Positions 15,255-24,593 of a DNA stretch of 64,000 nucleotides are shown here, piece after piece. The stretch spans positions 62,001 through 126,000 of the forward strand of contig RFFC02000003.1 of assembly GCA_005518205.2 (NCBI GenBank). Direction: 5' to 3'. The DNA comes from Hormoscilla sp. GUM202 (GTDB lineage: Bacteria; Cyanobacteriota; Cyanobacteriia; Cyanobacteriales; Desertifilaceae). The translations under genes and the position numbers were made by a program. How positions within the stretch are numbered: position 1 is the stretch's first letter; the number at the start of each line of letters is the position of its first letter. Below the pieces are notes generated by a model that saw only the letters and a program-made list of their open reading frames with translations, was not told the DNA's origin and did no database searches.

Positions 15255-16988
15255 GAAGGCCACAACTGAGGGCAACAGGGCCGCAGCTCTTTCTCTAGAG
15301 AAGTCTGTCAGAGCATCCCAAGCTACATCTAACAACCGACTCGGTTCCAAGTCAACCTTGATCAGATCCCAGATCCTTTGCACTTCTTCCGTGTGCAGGC
15401 GATCGTCTTCTGTCAGAGCCAACAGCAGCTGCCGCCGGATAAACCTACCTTCATCCGATAGCAGATATTGTAGACCTAGCTGGGCTGTGGGCATCAGGTC
15501 GAAGCCGTAGTCGTTGCGGGCGATCGCGATCGTATTTTCCAGCCGGTCCCATCGGAACTTGCCATCTTTGAACAGCACCTCCAGCAACCGCCGCCGCAGT
15601 TTTGGAGATTCCCCCGTCAACAGACGCCGGGCCACATAGGGATAGGCCACTTCGACAATTTTGAAATTCGCATTTACACTCAGAGCCAACCCTTCCTGAG
15701 TCACCAGAGAACGGATAATCAGAGCAAACTTAGCCGGGACGCGGAAAGGATAATCATACATCAGTTCCGAGAAGCGGTCAGTAATCGTCTTGAAGTTAAA
15801 GTCCTTAACGCTTTCACCGATCGCATCTCCCAGCACCGCTTCCAAGGCCGGGACAATCTCATAAATATCGACATCTGGAGTCAAAAAGCCCAACTTGACA
15901 AAATCGGATGCCAACTCCACATAGTCTTTGTCGATCAGATGCACCACCGCATCCACCAGAGTTTCCTTGGTTTCCTCCTCCAGCTGATCCATCATCCCGA
16001 AATCAATATATGCCATCTGGCAACCGTCCTGCCACTTGACAGGTTCCCGTTCTCGATCTACCGGACATTGAGGCGACAGAGCAAACAAATTTCCCGGATG
16101 GGGGTCCGCATGGAAAAAACCATGTTCTAGCAGCTGTTGCAGACCTGTCGTGACCCCGATCCAGATCAGGGTATCTGTGTCTAGTTTATGCTTGGTAAGT
16201 TGATCTGTATCGGTCAACTTAAATCCATTAATCCACTCCAGGGTGAGTACCCGCTTGCTGCAATAGCGCCAGTATATAGCAGGCACTTTCACCAAGGGAT
16301 TATCTCGGAAGTTATTGGCAAACTTTTCCGCATTGCGACCCTCATTGAGGTAATCGATTTCTTCAAATAACTTAGTGCCAAATTCATCTACAATCTCAGT
16401 CAGCTCGTGTCCCAGATTCAGAGGCAACCACCGGCCAAACCATCGGGCCCCCCATCGCATCAGGTAGAGGTCCAGAGTCAGAATGGGGATCAGGTTGGGC
16501 CGCTGTACCTTGATGGCTACTTCTTCGTCGCTGTGCAAACGTCCTTTGTATACTTGACCCAGACTTGCTGCTGCCACCGGTTCTGGAGAAATTTCCCTGT
16601 AAAGTTCTCCCACGGCTTGACCCAGTTCCAGTTCTATCCGCCTCATTGCTACCGTGGTGGGAAAGGCTGGCAACTGGTCTTGCAGCTTCACCAGTTCATC
16701 TAAGAAGTCTTTGCGAACTAGGTCTGGTCGCGTGGACAGGGCTTGTCCCACCTTAATATAGGTTGGTCCCAGACTGGTGAGCATCTGCCGCAGTTGGGCC
16801 GCTCGTTTCAACTTCTGCTCGCTGCTCCTATTGGTCCATTTGTCCCACCACAGAGCTAAGATAAAACCGACAAAACACGACAGCACCTCCAGCGATCGCC
16901 CAATGCTCTGCCACGGACGCCTTCTGTAATACTGGGCGATCGCCTGCTGGTCGTATTTCGATAGCTGCTCTAGTTTATACTGCTTCAC
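15246..16988 (-). CDS. ABC1/UbiB (AarF) family atypical kinase
   Basis: 580 residues with the full signature set: LGPTYIKVGQALSTRPDL (the KxGQ motif) near 72-90, the Ala-rich loop PVAAASLGQVYKGRL, VAIKVQRP with the ATP-contacting Lys, EIDYLNEGRNAEKF, the catalytic loop FHADPHPGNLF and the metal-binding YIDFGMM. ABC1 kinases bind ATP and act on lipid/quinone metabolism at membranes; cyanobacteria carry several paralogues tied to prenylquinone homeostasis. Which paralogue this is cannot be told here. The large spacer upstream (16989-18069) is its likely promoter region. Confidence 0.9.
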   Translation of the reverse strand: MKQYKLEQLSKYDQQAIAQYYRRRPWQSIGRSLEVLSCFVGFILALWWDKWTNRSSEQKLKRAAQLRQMLTSLGPTYIKVGQALSTRPDLVRKDFLDELVKLQDQLPAFPTTVAMRRIELELGQAVGELYREISPEPVAAASLGQVYKGRLHSDEEVAIKVQRPNLIPILTLDLYLMRWGARWFGRWLPLNLGHELTEIVDEFGTKLFEEIDYLNEGRNAEKFANNFRDNPLVKVPAIYWRYCSKRVLTLEWINGFKLTDTDQLTKHKLDTDTLIWIGVTTGLQQLLEHGFFHADPHPGNLFALSPQCPVDREREPVKWQDGCQMAYIDFGMMDQLEEETKETLVDAVVHLIDKDYVELASDFVKLGFLTPDVDIYEIVPALEAVLGDAIGESVKDFNFKTITDRFSELMYDYPFRVPAKFALIIRSLVTQEGLALSVNANFKIVEVAYPYVARRLLTGESPKLRRRLLEVLFKDGKFRWDRLENTIAIARNDYGFDLMPTAQLGLQYLLSDEGRFIRRQLLLALTEDDRLHTEEVQRIWDLIKVDLEPSRLLDVAWDALTDFSRERAAALLPSVVAFKG

Positions 16989-18069
16989 GCTCTTGCCTCT
17001 TAATTCAACAATTGTTGCTTATTGCAAGTTACCCCGCCCATTACAAACCCGATGTGGGAATGTCACTTCTAGAAGCTAGGTTATTTAACTCAACTGGGGA
17101 TCGGTTGGTTTTTTATCTTTTTCTTTAAGATCCTTTAATAATCTACACCTTTTTTAGCGCTAATTTCAAGTTTGATTAATTTTTTGCAGTTTTTGGGCAA
17201 CTAAGCTGAGAAAAACCAGATTGCCGATAGCGGCAATAGAGACAGCTTATTGATAATGGATAAAGAGCCATTATCTTAGGTCTAAACCTTCAGGGTGTAA
17301 AATCGCGCCAAACCCTTGTAGTATAAGGATGTAAGCTCTCTATAGTACAACTTCAAGCAGGCTGACTTATTTTCCCGACCCAAGGTGTATACTAGCTTAT
17401 ATGACCTTTACTACTGCACAGAGGACCGACTCACTGACATTCGCCGTCCTGACGAGATGGCGACATCAGTGCTGCTGGTCAGATAAGTCTTGCAGCATCA
17501 CCCCAAAACAGTATTTGGATTTAGATTTTGCTGGCCACGCTACTTTCAACAAAGGCCCAATTGGATCATAAGATTATTGTGCAGATTTTCATATTTTAGC
17601 TCCCGAGAAAGTAACCGGTTTATCTGCTTATTGATAAAGAACTGTTTGTATTGACAATTTGATAGAAAAATTATTTTTAAAATTATTATCAGACTTTTGT
17701 CTGTAGTCAAGGATTAGAATTTAGATGCGTTTACCCTAGATAAGTGACAAAATTATTTATCCCCAAAGTCTCGAAATACATTTTCCACCGCTTTAACTAA
17801 ACTGTTCCAACTCTCATATGTATCTATATCTAGCCACGAGTATTAAATTAGCGCCACAAAATTTCAATAATTTAATTAGGAGAATAGGTGGGCAAGGAGA
17901 ATATTTTTAACCCTTTTTTTCTCCATTATTCTTGTTTGTTTGGCACTGCCTTACTCCTATAATGGAAGCATTATCCATTACTAATCCCGTTTTTTTCTAG
18001 TGTAGATCGAAAATAACTGCCAAACTGCGCCAAAATAGATAATGAATATTTGTCAAAAAATCGGGAATA
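16989..18069. other. 1.08-kb spacer without a protein gene
   Basis: AT-rich, no credible ORF on either strand. It contains a TATACT -10-like box near 17386, then a strongly structured segment (separate entry), and near 17717-17740 a TTTAGATGCGTTTNCCCT word that also occurs upstream of sigF (29597-29618). It sits between divergent genes, so it should hold the promoters of both the ABC1 kinase and dedA. Confidence 0.5.
17424..17480 (+). ncRNA. candidate structured RNA segment
   Basis: GACC...GGTC encloses CACTGA/TCAGTG, which encloses TCGCC/GGCGA around a loop: a long imperfect stem of about 57 nt in an otherwise AT-rich region. A TATACT box lies about 38 bases upstream. The GC content and nested pairing stand out from the spacer. 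It does not match SRP RNA, tmRNA or RNase P RNA as I know them. Strand is a guess based on the -10-like box. Confidence 0.3.
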
Positions 18070-18690
18070 ATGTCATTAGATTTTTTATCACTGGAGACAA
18101 TAAAGGAAATCGCCCATGAATATGGCTACTGGGCAGTTTTTCTGGGAATAATGCTAGAAAATACGGGGGTGCCTCTACCAGGGGAAACCATTACCCTCGT
18201 GGGTGGGTTTTTGGCCGGTAGCGGTGAGCTGAATTACTGGTGGGTGCTGTTCTTCGCGATCGCTGGTGCCATCCTGGGGGATAACTGTGGTTATTGGATC
18301 GGCAGATATGGCGGTTGGCCAGTGTTGCTGCGGGTGGGTAAGTTATTCCGGATTACCGAACAGCAGCTGTTAGAGGTAAAATACCAGTTCAGTCTCAACG
18401 CTGCCAAAGCAGTGTTTCTGGGGCGATTTGTGGCCTTGCTACGTATTTTTGCGGGACCGATCGCAGGCATAGCCCAAATGCCCTACGGGATATTTTTGCT
18501 GTGCAACGCGGCGGGGGCCACTATCTGGGCTAGTCTGATGGTGAGTCTGTCGTTCTTTGTCGGGCGACTTGTGCCTCTCGAAGAATTGGCAGCTTGGGTG
18601 GCTGAATTTGGATTAGTCGCTTTATTGCTAGTGATTGCCTGGATAGTGGTTCCGATCTGGTGGGAGTCGAGAAAGGGGAAAGTTTCCTAA
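18070..18690 (+). CDS. DedA (VTT/SNARE-associated) family membrane protein
   Basis: 206 residues. LENTGVPLPGET near residue 28-40 and the re-entrant G-x-x-x-G pattern (AGAILGDNCGYWIGRYGG) plus FLGRFVALLRIFAGPIAGIAQMP are the DedA hallmarks. Several hydrophobic helices and a final anchor (GLVALLLVIAWIVVPIW). DedA proteins are membrane transporters/flippases linked to undecaprenyl-phosphate recycling and membrane potential; the specific substrate is not shown. Single gene, divergent from the ABC1 kinase. Confidence 0.9.
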   Translation: MSLDFLSLETIKEIAHEYGYWAVFLGIMLENTGVPLPGETITLVGGFLAGSGELNYWWVLFFAIAGAILGDNCGYWIGRYGGWPVLLRVGKLFRITEQQLLEVKYQFSLNAAKAVFLGRFVALLRIFAGPIAGIAQMPYGIFLLCNAAGATIWASLMVSLSFFVGRLVPLEELAAWVAEFGLVALLLVIAWIVVPIWWESRKGKVS

Positions 18691-19232
18691 CAAGTCCTAG
18701 CTACAACTGGCGCGCAGCGCCTAGGAAACTGACTCTGGTTGGGGATATCTGGCGACTGGCGGTCTTTTTCTCCGGAAAGCCGAAAGGGCGATCGCGGCTG
18801 CGGTTGCCATATTATTTTCGGCATTTTTGGCCGCATTGAGGGAGCAACTACAAATTTCTGGTATAAAGAGATCGGGAAAATGCTGGAAGCACGATCGAGT
18901 ACCTCCTCCAAGCTCCACAATTTTAATACTTGCTTTAATTTATTATCATGCACCAGCTAAGGTCTGTAATCGGTAAATTTTATCTTTTTTCTATAATCTG
19001 ATATTTCTAGTTCAAATGTCTTGCCAATTATGATATCGTTTGACAAATATCATCGATCGGCAATTACAGCATTTTTCATGACAGTTGAATATAGGACTGA
19101 ATACAAGACATAATGTTATAACCCTGGCGGACAAATAGTCCGATATGATGTTTGTATTCTATCAACATGTTCGTCGCTGTAATCCTAGCTTAATATCTGG
19201 TGTGTAATGCTGCAAATAAGGGAAAATCAGAT
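18691..19232. other. spacer without a supported gene, left of the ISKra4-type element
   Basis: Short frames exist on both strands, but none has a ribosome site plus recognisable protein character. A short Ala/Leu-rich frame near 18790-18960 might be the tail of a decayed membrane protein; support is weak. Confidence 0.3.
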
Positions 19233-19468
19233 TTTTCCGGAGGGTGCATCCCAATTTGGCAATGAGCAAAAATACTTCATTGTTAAACTGTCACTAATAG
19301 ACCCTTGGTCTGTCAAGGAAATGATGACGGATAAGAGAAGGGAAGGCTCGGAAGCGGTTATCTCCGTAAAATTCGTCAATTTTATCTTGACAGACCACGA
19401 GATGATGAGAATGTCAAGATTGACTCACCTTGAGAATACTCCATTGAGATAAGCACGCTCCGGGCCCC

Positions 19469-20503
19469 CTACGCTGCGAGATGCCGCAGAACTTGGGGAA
19501 CATTGGCAGCTTTCCACTGCGCTCCTGAGAGCTTCACCCGTGCCGCAACCTGCTTAATCGTTGATTCCACCTCTCCCGAACCGATTGAAATTCCCTCGGC
19601 TTGGTAATAGCCATAGTTCACAATGCGGTGACGATGCTTAGTAACATAGGCCCTGAAGTTATCAACCCGTGGATGCTCCCAGTCGTCAAATTCTTTGAGG
19701 GCTGCATCTACCTTGCCTGACCATAGGAGAGCTTTCACTCGTGCCAGTCTAGAGCTGGACCCACCGACTTTCTCGAGGTTTTCCATCAAGTGATACCAAT
19801 CGAGGATTTCCAGACGGAAGATGGTTGGGCCAATCTCGGCAAACAAATTCCAAACGCCATCATGACCGTCTCCGATACTCACAAGTGGATTCGCCAAGGG
19901 CTGCTGGTTGACCCATTTGACCAGTCCTGCATTGTCCCGAAAGAAGGCCGCTACCCCGAGGTCATGTAGATTAACGCCCTTGTAATCGCGCCACTCACAG
20001 GGTCTCCCTTGCGGGGTCCGTAAGCGTACTTTCCCCCCATCAATGCTCATTTCCTCAACAACTTCCTTGACAGTCGGCAACTTCAACTCATGGGCGAGCA
20101 CTTTCGGTTCTTGAGGGCTGATTTCGGAAACAGCTTTTTTAGCCGTCGGCAACTCAAACTCCTGAGGGGGCAGTTTCGGTCCTTGAGGGCCCGTTGAGGA
20201 AACGGCTTCTTTAGCTGTGGGCAACTCAAACTCCTGAAGGGGCAGTTTCGGTTCTTGAGCGCTCGTTGAGGAAACGGCTTCTTTAACTGTCAGTAATTCA
20301 AACTCATAACGTTGCACCAGTCGTTGCTGAGTTCCCCGGGAAACGCTCATCCCCGTGAGCTGCTTAAGATCTTCCGAGGCGTGCTCATAAGAAGAGTTCG
20401 CACTCAGTAACAAGCAACATTTTTCCAGATAGGGACTCCACTGGCTATAGGCTCTCACATCAAAATAAGTCGCTTGCTTCTCCGTGATGAGGAGCTCGCC
20501 CAA
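19469..20503 (-). CDS. ISKra4-type transposase, main (downstream) frame
   Basis: 344 codons. SIGDGHDGVWNLFAEIG and LDWYHLMENLEKVGG carry the first DDE acidic residues, and ISIGSGEVESTIKQVAARVKLSGAQW holds the conserved late Glu motif of this family. Residues about 69-163 contain three to four tandem copies of a 24-residue unit of the form EFELPTAKEAVSSTxPQxPKLPxQ, unusual for a transposase. The frame begins with a TTG in a TTTTAAAC context 9 nt after the stop of the upstream frame, so full-length protein may need a frameshift. Confidence 0.8.
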   Translation of the reverse strand: MGELLITEKQATYFDVRAYSQWSPYLEKCCLLLSANSSYEHASEDLKQLTGMSVSRGTQQRLVQRYEFELLTVKEAVSSTSAQEPKLPLQEFELPTAKEAVSSTGPQGPKLPPQEFELPTAKKAVSEISPQEPKVLAHELKLPTVKEVVEEMSIDGGKVRLRTPQGRPCEWRDYKGVNLHDLGVAAFFRDNAGLVKWVNQQPLANPLVSIGDGHDGVWNLFAEIGPTIFRLEILDWYHLMENLEKVGGSSSRLARVKALLWSGKVDAALKEFDDWEHPRVDNFRAYVTKHRHRIVNYGYYQAEGISIGSGEVESTIKQVAARVKLSGAQWKAANVPQVLRHLAA

Positions 20504-20511
20504 AATGCTGT

Positions 20512-20730
20512 TTAAAATTCGGGTTCGCCCTGCGGTGGTGCCACTGGTGCTTTCGATAAAAAAAGGGCAATCTCTGGACTGACGTATTGAAGCAACTGCC
20601 CACGGACTGTAGCTTCGAGTCCTGAGAGTGTTTTCAATTGCTCTGGAACAGTCCCTTGGGCCTCCTCATACAACAAGGCGGCTATTCCCAAAGCATAGGT
20701 TTTAATTTGAGCTAAATTTTCAGGATTCAT
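20512..20730 (-). CDS. ISKra4-type transposase, upstream frame (N-terminal part)
   Basis: 72 codons, MNPENLAQIKTYALGIAALLYEEAQG, matching the helical N-terminus of ISKra4 transposases. It ends GEPEF-stop at a TTTTAAAC sequence where a frame change would join the larger frame. Either programmed frameshifting or a disabling mutation; the sequence alone cannot decide. Confidence 0.65.
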   Translation of the reverse strand: MNPENLAQIKTYALGIAALLYEEAQGTVPEQLKTLSGLEATVRGQLLQYVSPEIALFLSKAPVAPPQGEPEF

Positions 20731-20999
20731 AGTTTTAGAGGGAGCGTTTACCGACTGTCTCAGCTTAACACCATCTCGGAACCCGTTCGACTAAGCATTT
20801 CTACTCATTGCGAAACTGGGATGCACCCTTTTCCGGAAGGGTTCGCAACAATTTTTATTCTTGGCGACGAGCGCCTAAAGGCTTTCAGAATCGAAGAGGA
20901 TCCACACAATTAGACGGCAAGGTAATAAGGGATTGTAGGATATACAATTACTGTTGTATACAGCTTTTGTAGCAGTCGTATAGCTAGAGTAAGTTATCG

Positions 21000-21308
21000 A
21001 TGAAATACTTTTTCCTAGCGGATGGATGGACAGTAGGTCGGGTGTGGGAGTTCGGGGGGCTATGGAACGAAGTCGCCTGGAGACGCAAACCACAGATTGA
21101 CAAAATGAATCTCGGGATCGTAGAACAGGGGCAAACCCTATGGCTTTACCGGGTTGAAGATGCCGTGTTAATGGTAGAGGTAAAACCCACACCAACAGCA
21201 GACCCCCATAACGCGATCGGTCAAGTGGTCCTCAAACGCTTAATTAGCGCCGATCGAGCCATTGACCGATTACGTACAGCTGAAGCAACCATCAACCACC
21301 AAATCTAG
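21000..21308 (+). CDS. conserved hypothetical protein, 102 aa
   Basis: Starts MKYFFLADGWTVGRVWEFGGLW and ends in an amphipathic helix (ADRAIDRLRTAEATINH). Trp-rich N-terminal half with a strand pattern (LGIVEQGQTLWLYRVEDAVLMVEVKP). No signal peptide. Its stop overlaps the convergent TolC stop by 4 nt. A plausible small cyanobacterial gene of unknown role; the start has only a weak ribosome site. Confidence 0.6.
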   Translation: MKYFFLADGWTVGRVWEFGGLWNEVAWRRKPQIDKMNLGIVEQGQTLWLYRVEDAVLMVEVKPTPTADPHNAIGQVVLKRLISADRAIDRLRTAEATINHQI

Positions 21309-23116
21309 GGACTCTCAGAGGCAGAAATATTACTGATCGCCCGTTGGAGGTTAGCTAAAGCCCGATTATAGCCGAGTACCGCCTGCACCCGGTTGAACTC
21401 AGCCTGTGTCAAATCAGTTTCCGAGTTGATCACGTCAGTTTGAGTACCCACACCCGCCTGAAAGCGTAACCGAGCCAGTCGCAGGGCTTCCTTGGCCTGT
21501 TCCAGAGCCACAGAAGCCGTGCCAATATTATCAAAACTGGAAATCAAGTTGAAATAGGATCGTTCCACCTGCAAGCGGATCTCGTTGCGTTGGTCGGCAA
21601 AAGTCGTTTCCGCGATCGCAGTTTCTGCCTCTTCCTGAGCTGCTTGCGCCTTGGCCTGTCCCCCATCAAACAAATTCCAGGTGACTCGCGCGCCAAAGGA
21701 GTAGCCATCACCAGATCCCTGCTGAGTACTCAAGTTATCATCACTGTTCAGCTCGAGCACATTGTAGTTAGCAAACAGACTGATCTGAGGTCCGAGGGTT
21801 GCTAACCGGGCCAGACGTTGCTGCTGGTTCAGTTCCCGAGTTACCAGCTGGGTCTCCAACTCCACCCGGTTCTGAAAAGCCAATATAATGCTCTGGTCCA
21901 AAGGAATGTTCCAAGTGCCAGCAATCTCCACCGGATCTGCTGCCGAGATATCAATAAACTGGGGTAAGCTCAGTTGCTCCACTAATATCCGGCGGGATAA
22001 CCGCTGCTGAGACGTTGCTTCGGTTAGTCTTTGCTCTTCCTCTGCCAACTGCACCTGGGATTGCAGCACGGAAAATCTGGTGCCTACTCCGGCTCTTTCC
22101 AAAGCTTGGGCATCTCGCAGACTGCTCTCGGCATTGCGCACGGCCTGCTCTCGGATCCGCACTTGTTCGTCGCTTTGCTGAAGGTCGTAGTAGCTTTCCG
22201 TCACTGCTAGACGCACCTCCTCCTGCAAGCGCTCGATTTCCAGTTCGCTCAAGCGCACCTGCTTTTTCCCCACCCGGATGTTAGCAGACCTCAGACCAGA
22301 AGTATAGATGTCATAATTTAGTGCTAAGGTGCCAGTCAAGGTGGTGGTAGGAGCATCTCGATCGAGTGACGAAGGAGGATTTTCGTTCGCCTCACTAATC
22401 TGACCTTGAGCACTCTGACTGCGAGTGATATCTCCCTGAGCTGTGAGCGTTGGATACTCAGCTGCCAGAGCTTCTCGCAATTGAGCTTTTGCCTGTTCCA
22501 GTCGCAGTTGAGCTACCTGTAGATCCCTATTGTTGCGCCGTGCCAAATCCAGTACCTGTTGCAAGGTCAGGGGCTGGGTTCCCTGAATCTCCACTTCCTC
22601 CGGTGTGGTGGGAAATTGTAGGGGATTAGGGCCCGGGTCAAGATAGAGTTCTGGGGAATTTTCCAACTCCCTTCTGACAGGTGGTCTTTGTCCGTAGATC
22701 TCCGGAAGGTTCGCCCCTGGCTTTTGTACAGCCAATTCCACCATCTCGGAAGCTTGGGGCTGGGCTAAGTCGGTACTCTCTGGTCGTGTCCAGAGACGCC
22801 CACCCATGTCGCTGCCGGTCAGGCGAGCGACAGGGTGGGCGCTCTCGGACACGAGGAGCACATCTGCTACTTCTGGCTCCCAGGCTTTGATAGAGCGTAC
22901 AGTGAAGGGAGCAAAGTGAAAACTGGTCCGACCCTGGTCGGATGCATCTGGGGTGGCCTCCGGTGTTGGGCTGGCCTGGGCAATGGTATTAGGGCTAGGC
23001 GATGCCTGAGAGGTTTTTGCCGTGCATCTCGAAGGCATCGAAGCTCCCAGGGCGATCGCCGCGATCGCGGCGCGAAAAATCGCACTCACACCAATAAAAT
23101 TCAGCTTTTTCGACAT
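21305..23116 (-). CDS. TolC-family outer-membrane efflux protein
   Basis: 603 residues. An N-terminal hydrophobic signal (GVSAIFRAAIAAIALGASM) is followed by a Pro/Ser-rich periplasmic extension of about 150 residues, then two OEP repeats beginning PLTLQQVLDLARRNNRDLQVAQLRLEQ-like and ALAAEYPTLTAQG, with LARLRFQAGVGTQTDVINSETDLTQAE in the second. TolC trimers form the outer-membrane and periplasmic channel of type I secretion and RND/ABC efflux. No partner inner-membrane gene is adjacent, so substrate is unknown. The long N-terminal extension is common in cyanobacterial members. Confidence 0.9.
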   Translation of the reverse strand: MSKKLNFIGVSAIFRAAIAAIALGASMPSRCTAKTSQASPSPNTIAQASPTPEATPDASDQGRTSFHFAPFTVRSIKAWEPEVADVLLVSESAHPVARLTGSDMGGRLWTRPESTDLAQPQASEMVELAVQKPGANLPEIYGQRPPVRRELENSPELYLDPGPNPLQFPTTPEEVEIQGTQPLTLQQVLDLARRNNRDLQVAQLRLEQAKAQLREALAAEYPTLTAQGDITRSQSAQGQISEANENPPSSLDRDAPTTTLTGTLALNYDIYTSGLRSANIRVGKKQVRLSELEIERLQEEVRLAVTESYYDLQQSDEQVRIREQAVRNAESSLRDAQALERAGVGTRFSVLQSQVQLAEEEQRLTEATSQQRLSRRILVEQLSLPQFIDISAADPVEIAGTWNIPLDQSIILAFQNRVELETQLVTRELNQQQRLARLATLGPQISLFANYNVLELNSDDNLSTQQGSGDGYSFGARVTWNLFDGGQAKAQAAQEEAETAIAETTFADQRNEIRLQVERSYFNLISSFDNIGTASVALEQAKEALRLARLRFQAGVGTQTDVINSETDLTQAEFNRVQAVLGYNRALANLQRAISNISASESP

Positions 23117-23317
23117 TTGTTTAAGATATCTGGGCAGTCAGGTAAATTTTCCCGCAGTGTCAGGCTTCCAACCAATAGCAGCATACTGGCTTGCTATTGG
23201 GCTTGGCTATCAGAGACAGTCCTTTTAGCATCCCTAGCAGGTTAGCAGTTTCCCTAGAGTAAGGCTTTAGTTAAGATTCGATTGTATCAACTAAAATTAT
23301 ACCTGTAGTCTAGGCGA

Positions 23318-24469
23318 GTGAACAACATTCCCTCTGTTGACCTGAGCGGGCAGTACCTTCCCATTGCTGCCGAAGTGGAAGCCGCTGTCAAAGAAGTCCT
23401 GGCTAGCGGTCGTTACATCGGTGGCCCCCTAGTGTCTGAATTTGAAGCTCAATTTGCCGCCTATTTAGGAGCTACTGAATGCGTGGCCTGCAATTCCGGT
23501 ACCGACGCTCTGTATCTGGCCCTGCGTGCTTTGCAGATCGGGCCCTCTGATGAAGTGATTACTACCCCTTTTACCTTTATTGCTACGGCTGAGGCCATCT
23601 CGGCGGTGGGAGCGAGGCCAGTGTTTGTTGATATTGACCCCCAAACTTTTAATTTGGACCTGGAACAGTTGTCAGGGGCAGTCACTGGCCAGACTAGGGC
23701 GATTATACCAGTTCACCTGTTTGGCCAACCAGTTGATATGACCCGCTTAATGGCGATCGCCAACTCTCACGGTCTAGCTGTGATTGAAGACTGCGCCCAG
23801 GCTACCGGAGGCGAATGGGCTGGCCAAAAGCTGGGGACGATAGGTCTAGTGGGCTGCTTTAGTTTCTACCCTACCAAGAACTTAGCCGCCTGTGGCGATG
23901 CAGGTGCTGTGATTACTAGAGATCGGGCGATCGCCTCCACTGTCCGGCAACTGCGAGATCACGGTCGCCGCCATGGCTACGAACACGAACATACTGGCAT
24001 TAACTCTCGCCTCGACGTCATCCAAGCTGCCATTCTGAAAATCAAACTCAAGTATCTCGATACCTGGAACGAACAGCGTCGCCAGATTGCCTCTCGCTAC
24101 CATCTGCTGCTGCAAACCCTTCCAGATATCATTCGTCCCCAAGAGTACGAGGGCGGTCTTACTGTCTGGAATCAATACACAATTCGGGTGACAAGTCAAG
24201 CAAAAAACTCCCCCATCTCACAGCGGGATTGGGTGCGTTCCCAGTTACGGCAGCATGGCGTGAGCACAATGGTTTACTATCCCCTGCCCTTGCATCTACA
24301 ACCGGTCTACAAACATTTGGGTTATCAACCCGGTCAACTGCCAGTTGCAGAGCAGGCTTGTCGGGAAGTCTTATCTTTGCCCATGTTCCCCGAACTGGAC
24401 AGCCAGCAACAGGCTATTATGGTCGATCGCTTGCTTGATTTATACTGCGAAGGGTCCCTTTGCCCTTAG
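23318..24469 (+). CDS. DegT/DnrJ/EryC1/StrS family sugar aminotransferase
   Basis: 383 residues from a GTG at 23318. Fold-type I PLP enzyme: AYLGATECVACNSGTDALYLALRAL (cofactor phosphate), EDCAQATGGEW, and the Schiff-base Lys in FYPTKNLAACGDAGAV; then RDHGRRHGYEHEHTGINSRLD and a typical WNEQRRQIASRYHLLL. The family transaminates nucleotide-linked keto-sugars for polysaccharides or lipopolysaccharide. The sugar cannot be inferred. Stands alone, downstream of a spacer shared with tolC. Confidence 0.9.
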   Translation: MNNIPSVDLSGQYLPIAAEVEAAVKEVLASGRYIGGPLVSEFEAQFAAYLGATECVACNSGTDALYLALRALQIGPSDEVITTPFTFIATAEAISAVGARPVFVDIDPQTFNLDLEQLSGAVTGQTRAIIPVHLFGQPVDMTRLMAIANSHGLAVIEDCAQATGGEWAGQKLGTIGLVGCFSFYPTKNLAACGDAGAVITRDRAIASTVRQLRDHGRRHGYEHEHTGINSRLDVIQAAILKIKLKYLDTWNEQRRQIASRYHLLLQTLPDIIRPQEYEGGLTVWNQYTIRVTSQAKNSPISQRDWVRSQLRQHGVSTMVYYPLPLHLQPVYKHLGYQPGQLPVAEQACREVLSLPMFPELDSQQQAIMVDRLLDLYCEGSLCP

Positions 24470-24593
24470 GGCCTTAAGTTCCCAGGTATTTGTACTCGAG
24501 CAAACCGAACCATCAGCAGGGCTTAGGAGTGCTGTTTGTCTCCTGCGAGCATCCGCTTCCACCTGGACTGTGTAAGTTCCCTCACATGCTTGC

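Larger units (their letters stand above)
19242..20828 (-). mobile_element. ISKra4-family insertion sequence with perfect 9-bp target duplication
   Basis: Terminal inverted repeats start GGGTGCATCCCAATTTGGC (19242) and end as the inverse GCGAAACTGGGATGCACCC (to 20828). The flanks carry the direct repeat TTTTCCGGA at 19233-19241 and 20829-20837, a perfect 9-bp target-site duplication, so the ends are fixed to the base and the insertion is recent. The element is 1587 bp and encodes two transposase frames on the minus strand. A non-coding stretch of about 200 bp (19260-19468) lies between the left end and the transposase stop. Confidence 0.9.

Noticed and set aside
19207-19452. 81-codon ORF across the left end of the ISKra4-type element
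   Set aside because: It crosses the target-site duplication and the inverted repeat; chance frame.
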